Source of the DNA: Actinomyces radicidentis
Lineage (GTDB): Bacteria > Actinomycetota > Actinomycetes > Actinomycetales > Actinomycetaceae
Assembly: GCF_001553565.1 (NCBI RefSeq)
Contig: NZ_CP014228.1
Span: 2,170,001 to 2,234,000, forward strand
Length of the DNA: 64,000 nucleotides
Reading direction: 5' to 3'
Positions 16,159-25,697 of this stretch are shown here, piece by piece. The notes under the pieces are model-generated. The model made no database searches. It was given only the letters and a program-made list of their open reading frames with translations, and had not been told where the DNA came from. The position numbers and the translations under genes are program-made. How positions within the stretch are numbered: the stretch's first letter is position 1; every line of letters starts with the position of its first letter.

Positions 16159-17304
16159 GTGAGCACCCTTCCTCTGCGACCCGGGCTCGAGGGCGAGACG
16201 CCCTACGGCGCCCCCGAGCTCGACGTCCCCGTCCGCCTCAACGTCAACGAGAACCCCTACGCGCCCTCCGAGGCCGTCGTCGCCTCGATCCGCGACGCCG
16301 TCGCCCAGGCCGCCACCGGCCTCAACCGCTACCCGGACCGCGACTTCCCGGCCCTGCGGGCCGCGCTCGCGGACTACCTCGACGTCGAGTCCGGCGTGCG
16401 CGTCGCCCCCGAGCAGGTCTGGGCCGCCAACGGCTCCAACGAGGTCATGCTCCACGTGCTCCAGGCCTTCGGCGGCCCCGGGCGCACCTGCCTCACCTTC
16501 ACGCCCACGTACTCGATGTATTCCGAGTACGCGCGCGACACCCTCACCGAGTACGTCACCGAGCGGCGCGCCGTCGACTTCACCCTCGACCTCGACGTCG
16601 TCCGCGAGGCCATCGCCCGCACCCGCCCCGCCGTCATCATCCTCGCCAGCCCCAACAACCCCACGGGCACGGCGCTCCCGCTCGACGACGTCCGCGCCGT
16701 CCTCGACGCCGCCCGCGGCACCGGCCCGCTCGCGGCCGACGGCGCCCGCACCGACGCCGTCGTCGTGATAGACGAGGCCTACGGGGAGTTCCGCCGCCCC
16801 GGCGTCCCCAGCGCCCTCGAGCTCCTCTCCGACAACCCCCACCTGGCCGTCTCGCGCACGATGAGCAAGGCCTTCGGCATGGCCGGCCTGCGGCTGGGCT
16901 ACCTGGCGGCGTCGCGCGAGCTCGTCGACTGCCTGCGCGTCGTCCGCCTGCCCTACCACCTCTCCGCCGTCACCCAGGCCGCGGCCCTGGCGGCTCTCTC
17001 GCATCGCGAGGAGCTCATGAGCCAGGTCGCCTCCCTGCGCGGCGAGCGCGACGACCTCGTCACCTGGCTGCGCGAGCAGGGCTGGAACGCCCACGAGTCC
17101 GACTCCAACTTCGTCCTCTTCGGACCCTTCGAGGACCGCGACGCCGTCTTCAAGGCACTCCTCGAGCGCGGCGTCCTCATCCGCGTCGTGGGCCCGGACG
17201 GGTACCTTCGGGTCTGCATCGGCACGCCCGAGGAGATGGGGGCCTTCCGCACCGCCCTCACGGCCGTCGCCGGCGCCCCCAGCAGCGAGGAGAGGAACGC
17301 ATGA
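16159..17304 (+). CDS. hisC: Histidinol-phosphate aminotransferase
   Basis: This PLP-dependent fold-type I aminotransferase (381 aa) converts imidazole-acetol phosphate to histidinol phosphate. The PLP lysine is K237 in [23 protein letters not shown] near the start and SPNNPTGT mark the HisC family. The start GTG 16159 is 7 nt after TAGACT (16146-16151) and lacks a ribosome site, so the transcript is probably leaderless. It overlaps hisB by 4 nt. hisD, normally just upstream in actinobacteria, is missing here. Confidence 0.93.
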   Translation: MSTLPLRPGLEGETPYGAPELDVPVRLNVNENPYAPSEAVVASIRDAVAQAATGLNRYPDRDFPALRAALADYLDVESGVRVAPEQVWAANGSNEVMLHVLQAFGGPGRTCLTFTPTYSMYSEYARDTLTEYVTERRAVDFTLDLDVVREAIARTRPAVIILASPNNPTGTALPLDDVRAVLDAARGTGPLAADGARTDAVVVIDEAYGEFRRPGVPSALELLSDNPHLAVSRTMSKAFGMAGLRLGYLAASRELVDCLRVVRLPYHLSAVTQAAALAALSHREELMSQVASLRGERDDLVTWLREQGWNAHESDSNFVLFGPFEDRDAVFKALLERGVLIRVVGPDGYLRVCIGTPEEMGAFRTALTAVAGAPSSEERNA

Positions 17305-17900
17305 GCCGCACCGCCCGCATCGAGCGGACCACGAGCGAGTCCAGCGTCGTCGTCGAGATCGACCTCGACGGCACCGGCAGGACGGACATCGAGACGACCG
17401 TCCCCTTCTACAACCACATGCTCACGGCCCTGGGCAAGCACTCGCTCATCGACCTCACCGTGCGTGCCAGCGGTGACACGGACATCGACGTCCACCACAC
17501 CGTGGAGGACACCGCCATCTGCATCGGCGAGGCCCTCAAGGAGGCCCTGGGGGACAAGCGCGGCATCCGCCGCTTCGGCGACGCCACCGTCCCGCTCGAC
17601 GAGGCCCTCGCGCAGGCGGTCGTCGACGTCTCCGGCCGCCCGTACCTGGTCCACGACGGCGAGTCCGAGGCCTTCGTCCACCACCTCATCGGCGGGCACT
17701 TCACCGGCTCGATGGTGCGCCACGTCCTCGAGGCCATCGCCTACCACGCCGGCATCTGCCTCCACGTCCGCGTCATCTCCGGCCGGGACCCGCACCACGT
17801 TGCCGAGGCCGAGTTCAAGGCCCTCGCCCGCGCCCTGCGCGCCGCCGTCGAGCCCGACCCGCGCGTCGACGGCATCCCGTCCACGAAGGGATCCCTGTGA
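17301..17900 (+). CDS. hisB: Imidazoleglycerol-phosphate dehydratase
   Basis: The protein (199 aa) is the monofunctional dehydratase that makes imidazole-acetol phosphate. Manganese-binding His-rich motifs are present: [41 protein letters not shown] and [18 protein letters not shown]. It overlaps hisC by 4 nt (ATGA) and the next gene by 1 nt (TGATG), so the three are translationally coupled. Confidence 0.95.
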   Translation: MSRTARIERTTSESSVVVEIDLDGTGRTDIETTVPFYNHMLTALGKHSLIDLTVRASGDTDIDVHHTVEDTAICIGEALKEALGDKRGIRRFGDATVPLDEALAQAVVDVSGRPYLVHDGESEAFVHHLIGGHFTGSMVRHVLEAIAYHAGICLHVRVISGRDPHHVAEAEFKALARALRAAVEPDPRVDGIPSTKGSL

Positions 17901-18874
17901 TGCACGACGGGAACGGAGCGGGACCCACGGGCGCCGACGGCGCGGAGGAGCCCGAGGAGAACCAGGGCGGCCACGACATCGACGCCGAGTTCGCCGCCAT
18001 GATGGAGGGCCTCGAGCTCCCCGCTGAGATGCAGGCCGACCTCGCCGCGCTCGACGAGGCGCAGCCCTCCGACGGCGCCGACCGCGACCGCGCGGACGAG
18101 GGCGCCGAGGACACGGACGCCGCGGACGACCCCGAGCCCAAGGAGACCGGCGGCGCCGTCCACACGGTCTCCGCCGACGACGTCCCGCACAACACCTACC
18201 GCGCGCCGGGGGAGGAGCGCGGCTCCGGCCTGAGCGCCGAGCAGGAGGCCGAGATCGCGGCCCTCGCGGCCGCCCTCGACGCCGCGCCCACCGCGAGCGA
18301 GGACGCCGACGGCGAGTCCGGCACGGCGACCGACCCGACGGCCGGCGCCAAGGCCGTCAAGGTCGCCGTCGTCCTCACCCCGCTCGCCTCCGCCGACGCC
18401 CTGGCGGCCCTGTGCGCGATGAGCGAGCTCGAGTGCGTCGTCGTCCCCGCCCGTTCGGGCGCCTTCGCCGTCAAGGAGTTCGTCTCCGCCCACGCCGAGT
18501 GGGACGTCACCGAGCTCCTCGGCGGCGAGGACTCCGAGCCGGCCGAGGCCGCCGAGCTCGCGAGCTCCCTGTCCCGCCTCTCACGGGCCGGCGTCGTGCT
18601 CCTCACCGCGGACCTCGCCACCGACGTCGGCATCGAGTCCGGCCTGTCCGGCACGATCACGGCCCGCCGCTACCAGAACACCGAGGCGGGGGAGGAGGCC
18701 TCCGCCGGCCTCATCCTCGCCGCGGTCGACCAGGTCGTCGAGGACGTCCTCCTCGGCGTCACCCGTGCCGAGGAGGCCCCCGGCGCCATCCGCACGCAGG
18801 ACGTCAAGCCCGGTCGCGCCATGCGCCTGTTCGGGCGCGGCCTGCGCCGCCCCAAGGGCGGTTCCGAGGACTGA
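17900..18874 (+). CDS. Unrecognised acidic protein in the his operon
   Basis: I do not recognise this protein (324 aa). The first ~150 residues are acidic and low in complexity (GADGAEEPEENQGG, DRDRADEGAEDTDAADD). Residues ~155-300 look like a folded alpha/beta domain (VKVAVVLTPLASADALAALC, VVLLTADLATDVG). The end is basic (RLFGRGLRRPKGG). Start may be ATG 17900 or GTG 17897; it overlaps hisB. Its place between hisB and hisH suggests a role linked to histidine synthesis or simple co-transcription, but no catalytic motif is visible. Confidence 0.7.
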   Translation: MHDGNGAGPTGADGAEEPEENQGGHDIDAEFAAMMEGLELPAEMQADLAALDEAQPSDGADRDRADEGAEDTDAADDPEPKETGGAVHTVSADDVPHNTYRAPGEERGSGLSAEQEAEIAALAAALDAAPTASEDADGESGTATDPTAGAKAVKVAVVLTPLASADALAALCAMSELECVVVPARSGAFAVKEFVSAHAEWDVTELLGGEDSEPAEAAELASSLSRLSRAGVVLLTADLATDVGIESGLSGTITARRYQNTEAGEEASAGLILAAVDQVVEDVLLGVTRAEEAPGAIRTQDVKPGRAMRLFGRGLRRPKGGSED

Positions 18875-19053
18875 CGCCCGAGCGCCGCCCTGTCCTCCGC
18901 CGCCGAACGCGTCCCTTCCGACTCCAGGTCCGTGGTGCGGGCGCCGCGCTCGACGCGAAAGGCACGCGCTCGGCGCGCACGTGCGCCGCAGGGGCGCGCC
19001 CGGGTCGCGGACCGTCACGGTTCCGTGTCGCACCCCGGCGGTAGGCTGCCCGC

Positions 19054-19722
19054 ATGAGTCAGCCACGCGTCGTCGTCCTGGGCTACGGATCCGGCAACGT
19101 CCGCTCGGCGGTGCGCGCCCTCGAGCGCGTCGGCGCCGAGGTCGAGCTCACGGCAGACGCCGCCGCCGTCGAGGCCGCCGACGGCCTCGTCGTCCCCGGC
19201 GTCGGCGCCTTCGGAGCCGTCATGGACCAGCTCCGCGCCGTCGACGCCCCCCGCCTCATCGAGCGCCGCCTCGCCGGTGGCCGACCGGTCCTCGGCATCT
19301 GCGTCGGCATGCAGGTCATGTTCGAGGACTCCACCGAGTACGCCGAGGACTCGGGCGCCGAGGCGGCCGAGGGCTCCCGCGTCCCGGGCCTCGGCGAGTG
19401 GGCCGGCACCGTCTCCCGCCTCGAGGCCGACGTCGTCCCGCACATGGGCTGGTCCGAGGTCCGTCCGCCGGCCGGCTCCGCCCTGTTCGACGGCGTCGAG
19501 TCCGAGCGCTTCTACTTCGTCCACTCCTACGCCGCCAAGACGGACCCGGCCGCGGGCCTGGCCCAGTCCGCCACCCGCCTGCCCCAGGCCACGTGGGCCA
19601 CGCACGGCGAGGACTTCGTCGCCGCCGTCGAGAACGGCCCGCTCTCGGCCACGCAGTTCCACCCGGAGAAGTCCGGCGACGCCGGCGCGCAGCTCCTTCG
19701 CAACTGGCTCGCCACCCTCTGA
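19054..19722 (+). CDS. hisH: Imidazole glycerol phosphate synthase, glutaminase subunit
   Basis: This class I glutamine amidotransferase (222 aa) supplies ammonia to HisF. The catalytic triad is visible as C83 in [11 protein letters not shown], and H203 and E205 in TQFHPEKSG. The ATG lies 6 nt after TAGGCT (19042-19047) with no ribosome site, so a second, leaderless promoter serves hisH-priA-sseB. HisF is not in the window. Confidence 0.93.
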   Translation: MSQPRVVVLGYGSGNVRSAVRALERVGAEVELTADAAAVEAADGLVVPGVGAFGAVMDQLRAVDAPRLIERRLAGGRPVLGICVGMQVMFEDSTEYAEDSGAEAAEGSRVPGLGEWAGTVSRLEADVVPHMGWSEVRPPAGSALFDGVESERFYFVHSYAAKTDPAAGLAQSATRLPQATWATHGEDFVAAVENGPLSATQFHPEKSGDAGAQLLRNWLATL

Positions 19723-19788
19723 GCCAGCGCCGTCCCCCCCCAGCCCATCGCGCCCGGCGCCCGCCGGGAACCGACCGAAGGACACCCC

Positions 19789-20541
19789 ATGCTCACGCTT
19801 TTGCCCGCCGTCGACGTCGCCGACGGCAAGGCCGTCCGCCTCCTCCAGGGCGAGGCCGGCTCCGAGACGGACTACGGCAGCCCCGTCGACGCCGCCCGCG
19901 ACTGGGTGGAGGCGGGCGCCGAGTGGATCCACCTCGTCGACCTCGACGCCGCCTTCGGCCGCGGCTCCAACGCCGCCCTGCTGTCACGGATCGTCGGCGA
20001 GGTCGGCATCAAGGTCGAGCTCTCCGGCGGCATCCGCGACGACGCCTCCCTCGAGCGGGCCCTCGCCGCCGGCGCGGCGCGCGTCAACATCGGCACCGCC
20101 GCCCTGGAGGACCCCGACTGGACCGAGCGCGTCATCCGCGAGCACGGGGACAGGGTCGCCGTCGGCCTCGACGTGCGCGGCACGACGCTCGCCGCCCGCG
20201 GCTGGACCAAGGAGGGCGGCGACCTCTGGGAGACCCTCGACCGCCTCAACGCGGCCGGCTGCTCCCGTTACGTCGTCACCGACGTCACCAAGGACGGCAC
20301 CCTCGCCGGCCCCAACACCGAGCTGCTCCGCCAGGTCGCCTCACGCACCGACGCCCCGGTCGTCGCCTCCGGCGGCATCGCCCACCTCGCGGACATCGCG
20401 GCTCTCGCCGCGCTCGTGGACGAGGGCGTCGACTCCGCGATCGTCGGCAAGGCGCTCTACAACGGCAACTTCACGCTCCAGGACGCGCTGCGCGTCGCCC
20501 GCGGTGAGGAGCACCTGGCCGCCGACGGGCTGGCGCGCTGA
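19789..20541 (+). CDS. priA: PriA: bifunctional HisA/TrpF isomerase
   Basis: This TIM-barrel isomerase (250 aa) acts on ProFAR in histidine synthesis. Actinobacterial homologs also perform the TrpF step and are named PriA. Seen: catalytic Asp in [22 protein letters not shown], and the PriA-type stretch [19 protein letters not shown] with its Arg, followed by [11 protein letters not shown]. Dual activity is inferred from this PriA-like loop and lineage. The ATG follows GAAGGA. It overlaps the next gene by 1 nt. Confidence 0.9.
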   Translation: MLTLLPAVDVADGKAVRLLQGEAGSETDYGSPVDAARDWVEAGAEWIHLVDLDAAFGRGSNAALLSRIVGEVGIKVELSGGIRDDASLERALAAGAARVNIGTAALEDPDWTERVIREHGDRVAVGLDVRGTTLAARGWTKEGGDLWETLDRLNAAGCSRYVVTDVTKDGTLAGPNTELLRQVASRTDAPVVASGGIAHLADIAALAALVDEGVDSAIVGKALYNGNFTLQDALRVARGEEHLAADGLAR

Positions 20542-21416
20542 TGGTCGGGCAGGACGCACCCGTCCCCGGCGGGCTCGGGGCTGTGGCGGCCGACGCCGGC
20601 GCTGCGAACGCCGACGCCGACCCGCAGGTCCAGGCGGTCCTCGCCGCGCGCGCCAAGATGGCGCGGCTCCTCGCCGCCCCGACGCCCTTCGCCTCCGACG
20701 ACGGCTCCGCCGACCCCGCCGTCACCGCCGCCCTCGAGGCCACCGGCCTCCCGCGCCACGAGTACCTCGACAGTCTGTGGTCGGCGCTCGCCTTCTCCCG
20801 CGTCATCGTGCCGGTGGCCGCCCACGCCGTCCACGGCGCCGGCGCCCCGGGCCAGGGTCCCGCCGTCGCCGAGCACGAGGTCGGCGGCGCCACCGTCCCC
20901 GCGCACGAGGTGCACACGGCCGACGCCGCCCAGGACGCCGCCACCCTCGCCGTCGACCTGCCCGACGGGCACGTCGCCCTGCCCGTCTTCACCTCCGCTG
21001 CCGCCATGAGCGCGTGGCGCGGCGACGTCCGCCCGGTCCCCGTCGAGCCCGCGCGCGCCGCCCGGGTCGCCGTCGAGCACACCGACCAGCTCTGGGTCCT
21101 CGACCCCGGCACCCGCGACCTGCGCCTGCCGCGCCCCGCCGTCGTCGCCCTCGCCGGGGGAGAGGACTGGGTTCCCTCATGGCGCAGCGAGGCCATCCAG
21201 GACGAGGTCACCGCCCAGCTCCTCGCCGTCGACCGCGTCACCGGCGTCGCCTTCGAGCCGGGGGAGAGCGCCGAGCTGCGCGTCTTCATCCGCATCGACG
21301 CCTCGGGCGGCATGCCCGCCGTCGCCGCGAGCCTCGAGACCTGCCAGCACGTCATGGTCAATCCGGCCTGGGGCGACCTCATCGACACCGTCGAGCTCTG
21401 CCCCGTCCCCGCCTGA
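20541..21416 (+). CDS. SseB-family protein
   Basis: The protein (291 aa) carries an SseB N-terminal-like domain: LPDGHVALPVFTSAAAMSAW is the core signature. The N-terminal ~50 residues are Ala-rich. Actinobacterial genomes commonly place an sseB-like gene between the his genes and infC, as here. Its function in these bacteria is unknown. It overlaps priA by 1 nt, so it is co-translated. Confidence 0.75.
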   Translation: MVGQDAPVPGGLGAVAADAGAANADADPQVQAVLAARAKMARLLAAPTPFASDDGSADPAVTAALEATGLPRHEYLDSLWSALAFSRVIVPVAAHAVHGAGAPGQGPAVAEHEVGGATVPAHEVHTADAAQDAATLAVDLPDGHVALPVFTSAAAMSAWRGDVRPVPVEPARAARVAVEHTDQLWVLDPGTRDLRLPRPAVVALAGGEDWVPSWRSEAIQDEVTAQLLAVDRVTGVAFEPGESAELRVFIRIDASGGMPAVAASLETCQHVMVNPAWGDLIDTVELCPVPA

Positions 21417-21673
21417 CCGGTGCGGGCGGTCGCGCTTCACGCCGCTCCCGACGACGTCGGCGTGGTCAGCCTCACGGGCCACGGCACCGTACGGGCCTGG
21501 GAGGATCCTGGACGACCTGGTAGCCTTCACAGCGACCGGCCGGAGTCCGTCTCCGGCACGCAAGCGGAGCAATCCCACCTGGGTTCCCCACGGGAACCGG
21601 GTCAGACGAGGAGAGATCCTCGTGGTCCCCGCGCCTCGGCGCTGCGGGACCGCGTCCCCATCGGACGCGTGAC

Positions 21674-21712
21674 AGGGCCTTCGCGCGCGGTAAGCGGCGA
21701 GGGCCTTTCTCG
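21674..21712 (+). terminator. Attenuator-like terminator in the infC leader
   Basis: AGGGCCTTCGC (21674-21684) pairs with GCGAGGGCCTT (21697-21707), including two G-U pairs, and runs into TTTCTCGTT. It lies 37-75 nt before infC. The ~330-nt gap after sseB also holds a candidate -10 TAGCCT (21521-21526) and further hairpins (about 21634-21661), typical of IF3/L20 operon leaders. Confidence 0.6.
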
Positions 21713-21748
21713 TTGCTCGGTCATCGTCACCAGGAGTGAGGAACAGCC

Positions 21749-22390
21749 ATCAGCGAGCCCCGTATCAACGAACGGATCCGCGTCCCCGAGGTGCGCCTCG
21801 TCGGCCCCAGCGGTGAGCAGGTCGGCGTCGTCCGCGTCGAGGACGCCCTGCGCCTGGCCGAGGAGGCCAACCTCGACCTCGTCGAGGTCGCGCCCGACGC
21901 ACGCCCCCCGGTGTGCAAGCTCATGGACTACGGCAAGTTCAAGTACGAGTCGGCCATGAAGGCGCGCGACGCCCGGCGCAACCAGGCGAACACGCAGCTC
22001 AAGGAGATCCAGTTCCGGCCCAAGATCGACGAGCACGACTACGCGACCAAGATGGGTCACGTGAAGCGCTTCCTCGAGGGCGGGGACAAGGTCAAGTGCA
22101 TCTGCCGCTTCCGCGGCCGTGAGCAGTCCCGACCGGAGCTCGGCGTCCGCCTGCTCCAGAAGGTCTCCGAGGAGGTCGCCGACCTCGCGACCATCGAGTC
22201 GCACCCCCGTCAGGACGGCCGCCAGATGGTCATGGTGCTCGCCCCCACGCGCAAGAAGGCGGAGGTCAAGTCCGACCAGCGCCGTCGTCGCGAGGAGGCC
22301 CGCGCCAACCGCCGCGCCGAGAAGCACGCCGCCAAGAACGCCAAGGCCGCCGCGCAGGCGGACCAGGCCCCGGCCCCCGAGCAGGCCTGA
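21749..22390 (+). CDS. infC: Translation initiation factor IF-3, ATC start
   Basis: IF-3 (213 aa) controls start-codon choice and subunit joining. The frame reads (M)[23 protein letters not shown], then MDYGKFKYE and the C-domain [15 protein letters not shown]. The conserved N-terminus [10 protein letters not shown] begins at ATC 21749, with GAGG (21738-21741) at good distance; no ATG/GTG/TTG precedes it in frame. Rare start codons in infC are a known basis for IF-3 autoregulation. The nearest normal start, GTG 21791, would remove conserved sequence. Confidence 0.9.
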   Translation: MSEPRINERIRVPEVRLVGPSGEQVGVVRVEDALRLAEEANLDLVEVAPDARPPVCKLMDYGKFKYESAMKARDARRNQANTQLKEIQFRPKIDEHDYATKMGHVKRFLEGGDKVKCICRFRGREQSRPELGVRLLQKVSEEVADLATIESHPRQDGRQMVMVLAPTRKKAEVKSDQRRRREEARANRRAEKHAAKNAKAAAQADQAPAPEQA

Positions 22391-22477
22391 CACAGACCAC
22401 AGACCCACCCCAGCGGCAGACCGCCTGGGGTACGCAGCCGGCGGGCCACCGCCCACCGGCCGAGAAGAGGAAACACA

Positions 22478-22672
22478 ATGCCGAAGAACAAGACGCACTC
22501 CGGTGCCAAGAAGCGCTTCCGGGTCACCGGCAGCGGCAAGATCATGCGCGAGCAGGCCAACAAGCGCCACCTCCTCGAGGTCAAGTCCTCGCGTCGCAAG
22601 CGTCGCCTGTCCCAGGACCAGGTCCTGGACCCGTCGAACGTCCGCGAGGTCAAGAAGCTGCTCGGCCGCTGA
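22478..22672 (+). CDS. rpmI: Ribosomal protein L35
   Basis: This basic 64-residue protein has the L35 signature [21 protein letters not shown]. It sits between infC and rplT in the standard order, with AGAGGAAA as ribosome site. Full length. Confidence 0.97.
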   Translation: MPKNKTHSGAKKRFRVTGSGKIMREQANKRHLLEVKSSRRKRRLSQDQVLDPSNVREVKKLLGR

Positions 22673-22700
22673 CCGGCCCCACCACTGAAGGAGTCATCAC

Positions 22701-23081
22701 ATGGCACGTGTGAAGCGGGCTGTCAACGCCCAGAAGAAGCGTCGTACCGTTCTCGAGAAGGCCTCGGGCTACCGCGGCCAGCGCTCGCGTCTCTACCGCA
22801 AGGCCAAGGAGCAGGTCACCCACTCCGGCGTCTACGCGTTCCGCGACCGCCGCGCGAAGAAGGGCGACTTCCGTCGCCTGTGGATCCAGCGCATCAACGC
22901 CGCGGCGCGCGCTGAGGGCCTCACCTACAACCGGTTCATCCAGGGCCTCGGCCTCGCCGGTGTCGAGATCGACCGCAAGATGCTGGCCGAGCTGGCCGTC
23001 AACGAGCCGGCCGCCTTCAAGGCCCTCGTTGAGACCGCCAAGGCCGCCCTCCCCGAGGACGTCAACGCCCCCAAGGCCTGA
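22701..23081 (+). CDS. rplT: Ribosomal protein L20
   Basis: This basic protein (126 aa) of the 50S subunit is full length: [19 protein letters not shown] at the start, then [17 protein letters not shown] and [15 protein letters not shown]20 represses its own operon in other bacteria by binding the leader mRNA. It is followed by a strong hairpin at 23133-23168. Confidence 0.97.
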   Translation: MARVKRAVNAQKKRRTVLEKASGYRGQRSRLYRKAKEQVTHSGVYAFRDRRAKKGDFRRLWIQRINAAARAEGLTYNRFIQGLGLAGVEIDRKMLAELAVNEPAAFKALVETAKAALPEDVNAPKA

Positions 23082-23132
23082 GCCTCCGGTCCTCACCGGC
23101 CCCGCGCGAGCGGAGGCCGGCTGACCACCACC

Positions 23133-23168
23133 GACGGCGCCGCCTCCCACCCGGGAGGCGGCGCCGTC
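23133..23168 (+). terminator. Terminator after rplT
   Basis: A perfect 16-bp stem (GACGGCGCCGCCTCCC / GGGAGGCGGCGCCGTC) with an ACCC loop lies between the convergent rplT and the nuclease-like gene and could serve both. Confidence 0.8.
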
Positions 23169-23195
23169 GTCGTGGCGGTGTCCGTCAGGACCGGC

Positions 23196-24323
23196 TCAGG
23201 CGCCCGGCTCGAGCGCGGCCACGACCTCGTCGGCCAGTGCCGAGAGCTCGCGGAGGAAGACGGTGATCTCGTCGAGCGTGGCCGACATCGGCAGCGCCTT
23301 AGTCCTCACGCCGTACTCGACGAACTGACCGTCGATGCGGTAGCCCTGGCCCGCGTGGCGCGGCAGGGTGCTCGATGCCCACAGGCGGTGGAGCTCCTCC
23401 ATCTCGGACGGCGGACGCTTGTCGCCGGGCTTCGGCTTGCTCCCCGACCAGGCCATGGAAGAGGCCTCGAGCACCGGCCAGGCGCGCACGAGCGGCTCCC
23501 AGTCGAAGGGCTGCCGTGGATCGTCCGCTGTCAGGTCCTGCCGGATGGAGATGAGGGCCCGGAGCCCCTTGCCCCCGGTGATCTCGCCCTGCTCTGAGAC
23601 CTGAGGCCGCATCGACCTACCCTTGGCGTCCTCCACCTCGACGTGGAGGAAGCTGCCCGGCCAGCTCGGCAGCGCCGTCGTGAGGCAGATGAGGGGCTTC
23701 GCGCTGGCGCTCGAGTCTCCGAGGTAGAAGTCGTGCCCGGGCTGCTGAAGGAGGTAGTCCGTCTTGACCTGGAGGTCGTGGAGCCCGTTCCGCGAGGGGA
23801 CCACGAGCGAGTTCCACCGCGTGGAGCCGCTCAGCTGCTGCACCGCGGCGAGGTGTTCCGTCCAGGCGCGGGCCGTCATCCTGGCCCAGGCGTTGGTGCT
23901 TCTGGTGAAGGGGCCGATGATGGTGGGCCAGGTCATCTGCTCCCATCCCTTGGGAAGGTCCTTGTCGAGGTGCACGTGGGGCAGAGTCAGAACGATCTTG
24001 GCCGGCGCGCCGTGAGTGTCCGTGTACCGGAGCAGCTGCCGAGGTCCGAGACCCGAGAGCACCTTGCACTCGATGGCGAGCAGTGGGGCGCCGTCGTCGG
24101 CCGCCACGACCTTGAGGTCGATCCGGTCAAGACCGCCGCCCTCGCGGTTCGCGCTCACCTCCCGCACCACGCGGATCCCGGTCGCGCAGGCCTCCCTCGT
24201 GAGGAGACCGAGCTCGACCAAGGGGGAGGGATCCGCGGTGATCATCGTCGCGAGCACATCCGACCACCGATTCTCGTTCGAGTAGGGGATGAGAAGCGAG
24301 ATGTCGACGCCGCTGTCTGTCAT
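23196..24323 (-). CDS. PD-(D/E)XK nuclease-like protein
   Basis: The protein (375 aa) has a likely PD-(D/E)XK nuclease core in residues 60-105: D69 in LDRIDLKVV and E85-x-K87 in LLAIECKVLSG, followed by QLLRYTD, the Gln-Tyr pattern of restriction-like nucleases that resemble the PDDEXK_4 family. The rest is not recognised. The start is set to MTDSGVDIS (ATG at 24323) because a -10 TACGCT, on the minus strand at 24335-24330, lies exactly 6 nt before it; an upstream in-frame ATG at 24386 is alternative. It sits alone on the minus strand between rplT and a TrmH-type gene that are often neighbours. Nuclease activity and a defence role are inferences. Confidence 0.65.
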   Translation of the reverse strand: MTDSGVDISLLIPYSNENRWSDVLATMITADPSPLVELGLLTREACATGIRVVREVSANREGGGLDRIDLKVVAADDGAPLLAIECKVLSGLGPRQLLRYTDTHGAPAKIVLTLPHVHLDKDLPKGWEQMTWPTIIGPFTRSTNAWARMTARAWTEHLAAVQQLSGSTRWNSLVVPSRNGLHDLQVKTDYLLQQPGHDFYLGDSSASAKPLICLTTALPSWPGSFLHVEVEDAKGRSMRPQVSEQGEITGGKGLRALISIRQDLTADDPRQPFDWEPLVRAWPVLEASSMAWSGSKPKPGDKRPPSEMEELHRLWASSTLPRHAGQGYRIDGQFVEYGVRTKALPMSATLDEITVFLRELSALADEVVAALEPGA

Positions 24324-24481
24324 GTCCGCAGCGTACGCTCCGACCATAGGCGTCTCGGGGCCGAACGCGTTGCGACTCGGCCGCACCGCGTCGTGGTGGA
24401 ACCGCAGCGGACGATCCTCGCCGACGCATCCTCCCGGCGGCCCTGCTCGGCCCCGCCCACCCCTGCCGTAGGCTGCCCCGC

Positions 24482-25393
24482 GTGAGCAAGCGCAAGGACC
24501 ACTGGCACCCCGGCACCCCGATCGAGACCGAGGACGGAGCCCCCGTCGTCGGCACCTCCATGGGCTTCCTCGACAACCCGGGGGCCCAGCGCGTCAGCCG
24601 CGTCGCCGCCCTCGCCTCCCGCCGCGCCCGCACCAAGCACGGCCGCTTCCTCGTCGAGGGTCCCCAGGGCGTGCGCGAGGCCGTCGTCCACCAGCCCGCC
24701 CGTGTCCAGGACCTCTACCTCACCCAGGCCGCCCTCGAGCGCCACTCCGACGTGCTCGCCGCCGCCCAGGACGCTGGCGTCTACGTCCACCTCGTCACCG
24801 AGCAGGTGATGTCCGCGATGAGCACCGACGCCCAGGGCGTCCTCGCCGTCGTCGCCACCGCCGCGGGCGCCGACGCTGCCACGGGTGTCGAGGCCCTCAC
24901 CGCGGTCCTCGAGCGGGGCGCCCGCCTCGTCGCCGTCCTCACCGAGACCCAGGACCCCGGCAACGCCGGCACCATCATCCGCGCCGCCGACGCCGCGGGC
25001 GCCGACGCCGTCGTCCTCGCCCGCGGCTCCGTCGACCCCACGAACCCCAAGGTCGTGCGCTCCACCGCTGGCAGCCTCTTCCACCTGCCCGTCGTCTCCG
25101 ACCTCACCCTCGACGAGGCCGTCACCGCTCTCAAGGCCGCGGGGCTGTCCGTCCTGGCCGCCGACGGCGCGGGGGAGACCGGCCTGTACTCGCCGGCCGC
25201 CGACGAGCTCCTCGCCGCGCCGAGCGCCTGGCTGCTCGGCAACGAGGCCCGCGGCTTCGCCCCGGCCACCCTCGCCGCCGCCGACGCCGTCGTCTCCATC
25301 CCCGTCTACGGCGAGGCCGAGTCCCTCAACGTCGCCACCGCCGCCGCGATCTGCCTCTACGCCTCCGCCCGCGCCCATCACGCGGGGGAGTGA
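24482..25393 (+). CDS. TrmH/SpoU-family RNA 2'-O-methyltransferase
   Basis: The protein (303 aa) is a SPOUT-fold rRNA or tRNA methyltransferase. An N-terminal substrate-binding domain (RFLVEGPQGVREAV) precedes the SPOUT domain with its three motifs: ETQDPGNAGTIIRAADAAGAD, LLGNEARGF, and IPVYGEAESLNVATAAAICLY. GTG 24482 lies 7 nt after TAGGCT (24469-24474) with no ribosome site: probably leaderless. The first ~30 residues are not conserved. The exact nucleotide target is not known. Confidence 0.88.
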   Translation: MSKRKDHWHPGTPIETEDGAPVVGTSMGFLDNPGAQRVSRVAALASRRARTKHGRFLVEGPQGVREAVVHQPARVQDLYLTQAALERHSDVLAAAQDAGVYVHLVTEQVMSAMSTDAQGVLAVVATAAGADAATGVEALTAVLERGARLVAVLTETQDPGNAGTIIRAADAAGADAVVLARGSVDPTNPKVVRSTAGSLFHLPVVSDLTLDEAVTALKAAGLSVLAADGAGETGLYSPAADELLAAPSAWLLGNEARGFAPATLAAADAVVSIPVYGEAESLNVATAAAICLYASARAHHAGE

Positions 25394-25502
25394 CCCGAGA
25401 GACTGGCCCGTCCCGCAGCGCCTAGCGGGTCCGGGAGGTCGGGCGCCCGGACCCGAGGCGACCCGCCTACGGACGTGTGTCGGGCAGATCACGCGACGGT
25501 GC

Positions 25503-25508
25503 TAGCCT
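25503..25508 (+). promoter_or_regulatory. Candidate -10 of the sugar ABC operon
   Basis: TAGCCT, about 190 bp before the first permease. No clear -35. The leader behind it contains hairpin CCGTCC/GGACGG and the Cys-rich leader peptide. Confidence 0.4.
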
Positions 25509-25598
25509 GCGGGAGCCGTCCGAGGCCGGACGGCGGTGAGCGGGCCCCGTGGCACCGCCGCCGCAATCAGGGGCTGACCGCCCGGGAAGAGGGACATC

Positions 25599-25634
25599 GT
25601 GCCGATGGGGATGCACTGTCGCTGCTGTCGCTGA
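25599..25634 (+). CDS. Leader peptide MPMGMHCRCCR upstream of the sugar ABC transporter
   Basis: GTG 25599 follows GAGGGA (25589-25594) and encodes an 11-residue peptide MPMGMHCRCCR, with three Cys codons among the last five. ATG 25611 would give MHCRCCR. The stop is 64 nt before the permease start. Short Cys-rich ORFs act as cysteine-responsive attenuators in mycobacteria (established), and this ORF fits that class. A matching arrangement precedes the amino-acid transporter at 32505. Confidence 0.5.
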   Translation: MPMGMHCRCCR

Positions 25635-25677
25635 GACGCAGCCACTGCTCCCCCGTCCCTCTGAGGCCCAGCCTCCC

Positions 25678-25694
25678 GAACCCGCACGAGGTTC
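25678..25694 (+). promoter_or_regulatory. Hairpin over the ribosome site of the first permease
   Basis: GAACC (25678-25682) can pair with GGTTC (25690-25694). The GAGG ribosome site (25688-25691) lies in the loop and stem, 6 nt before the TTG start. The same GAACC-loop-GAGGTTC layout recurs at 32640-32655. Confidence 0.5.
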
Positions 25695-25697
25695 TCA

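Noticed and set aside
25394-25600. Riboswitch in the leader of the sugar ABC operon
   Set aside because: Hairpins occur but no match to SAM, TPP, cobalamin or other cores that I can recognise; only the leader peptide is supported.
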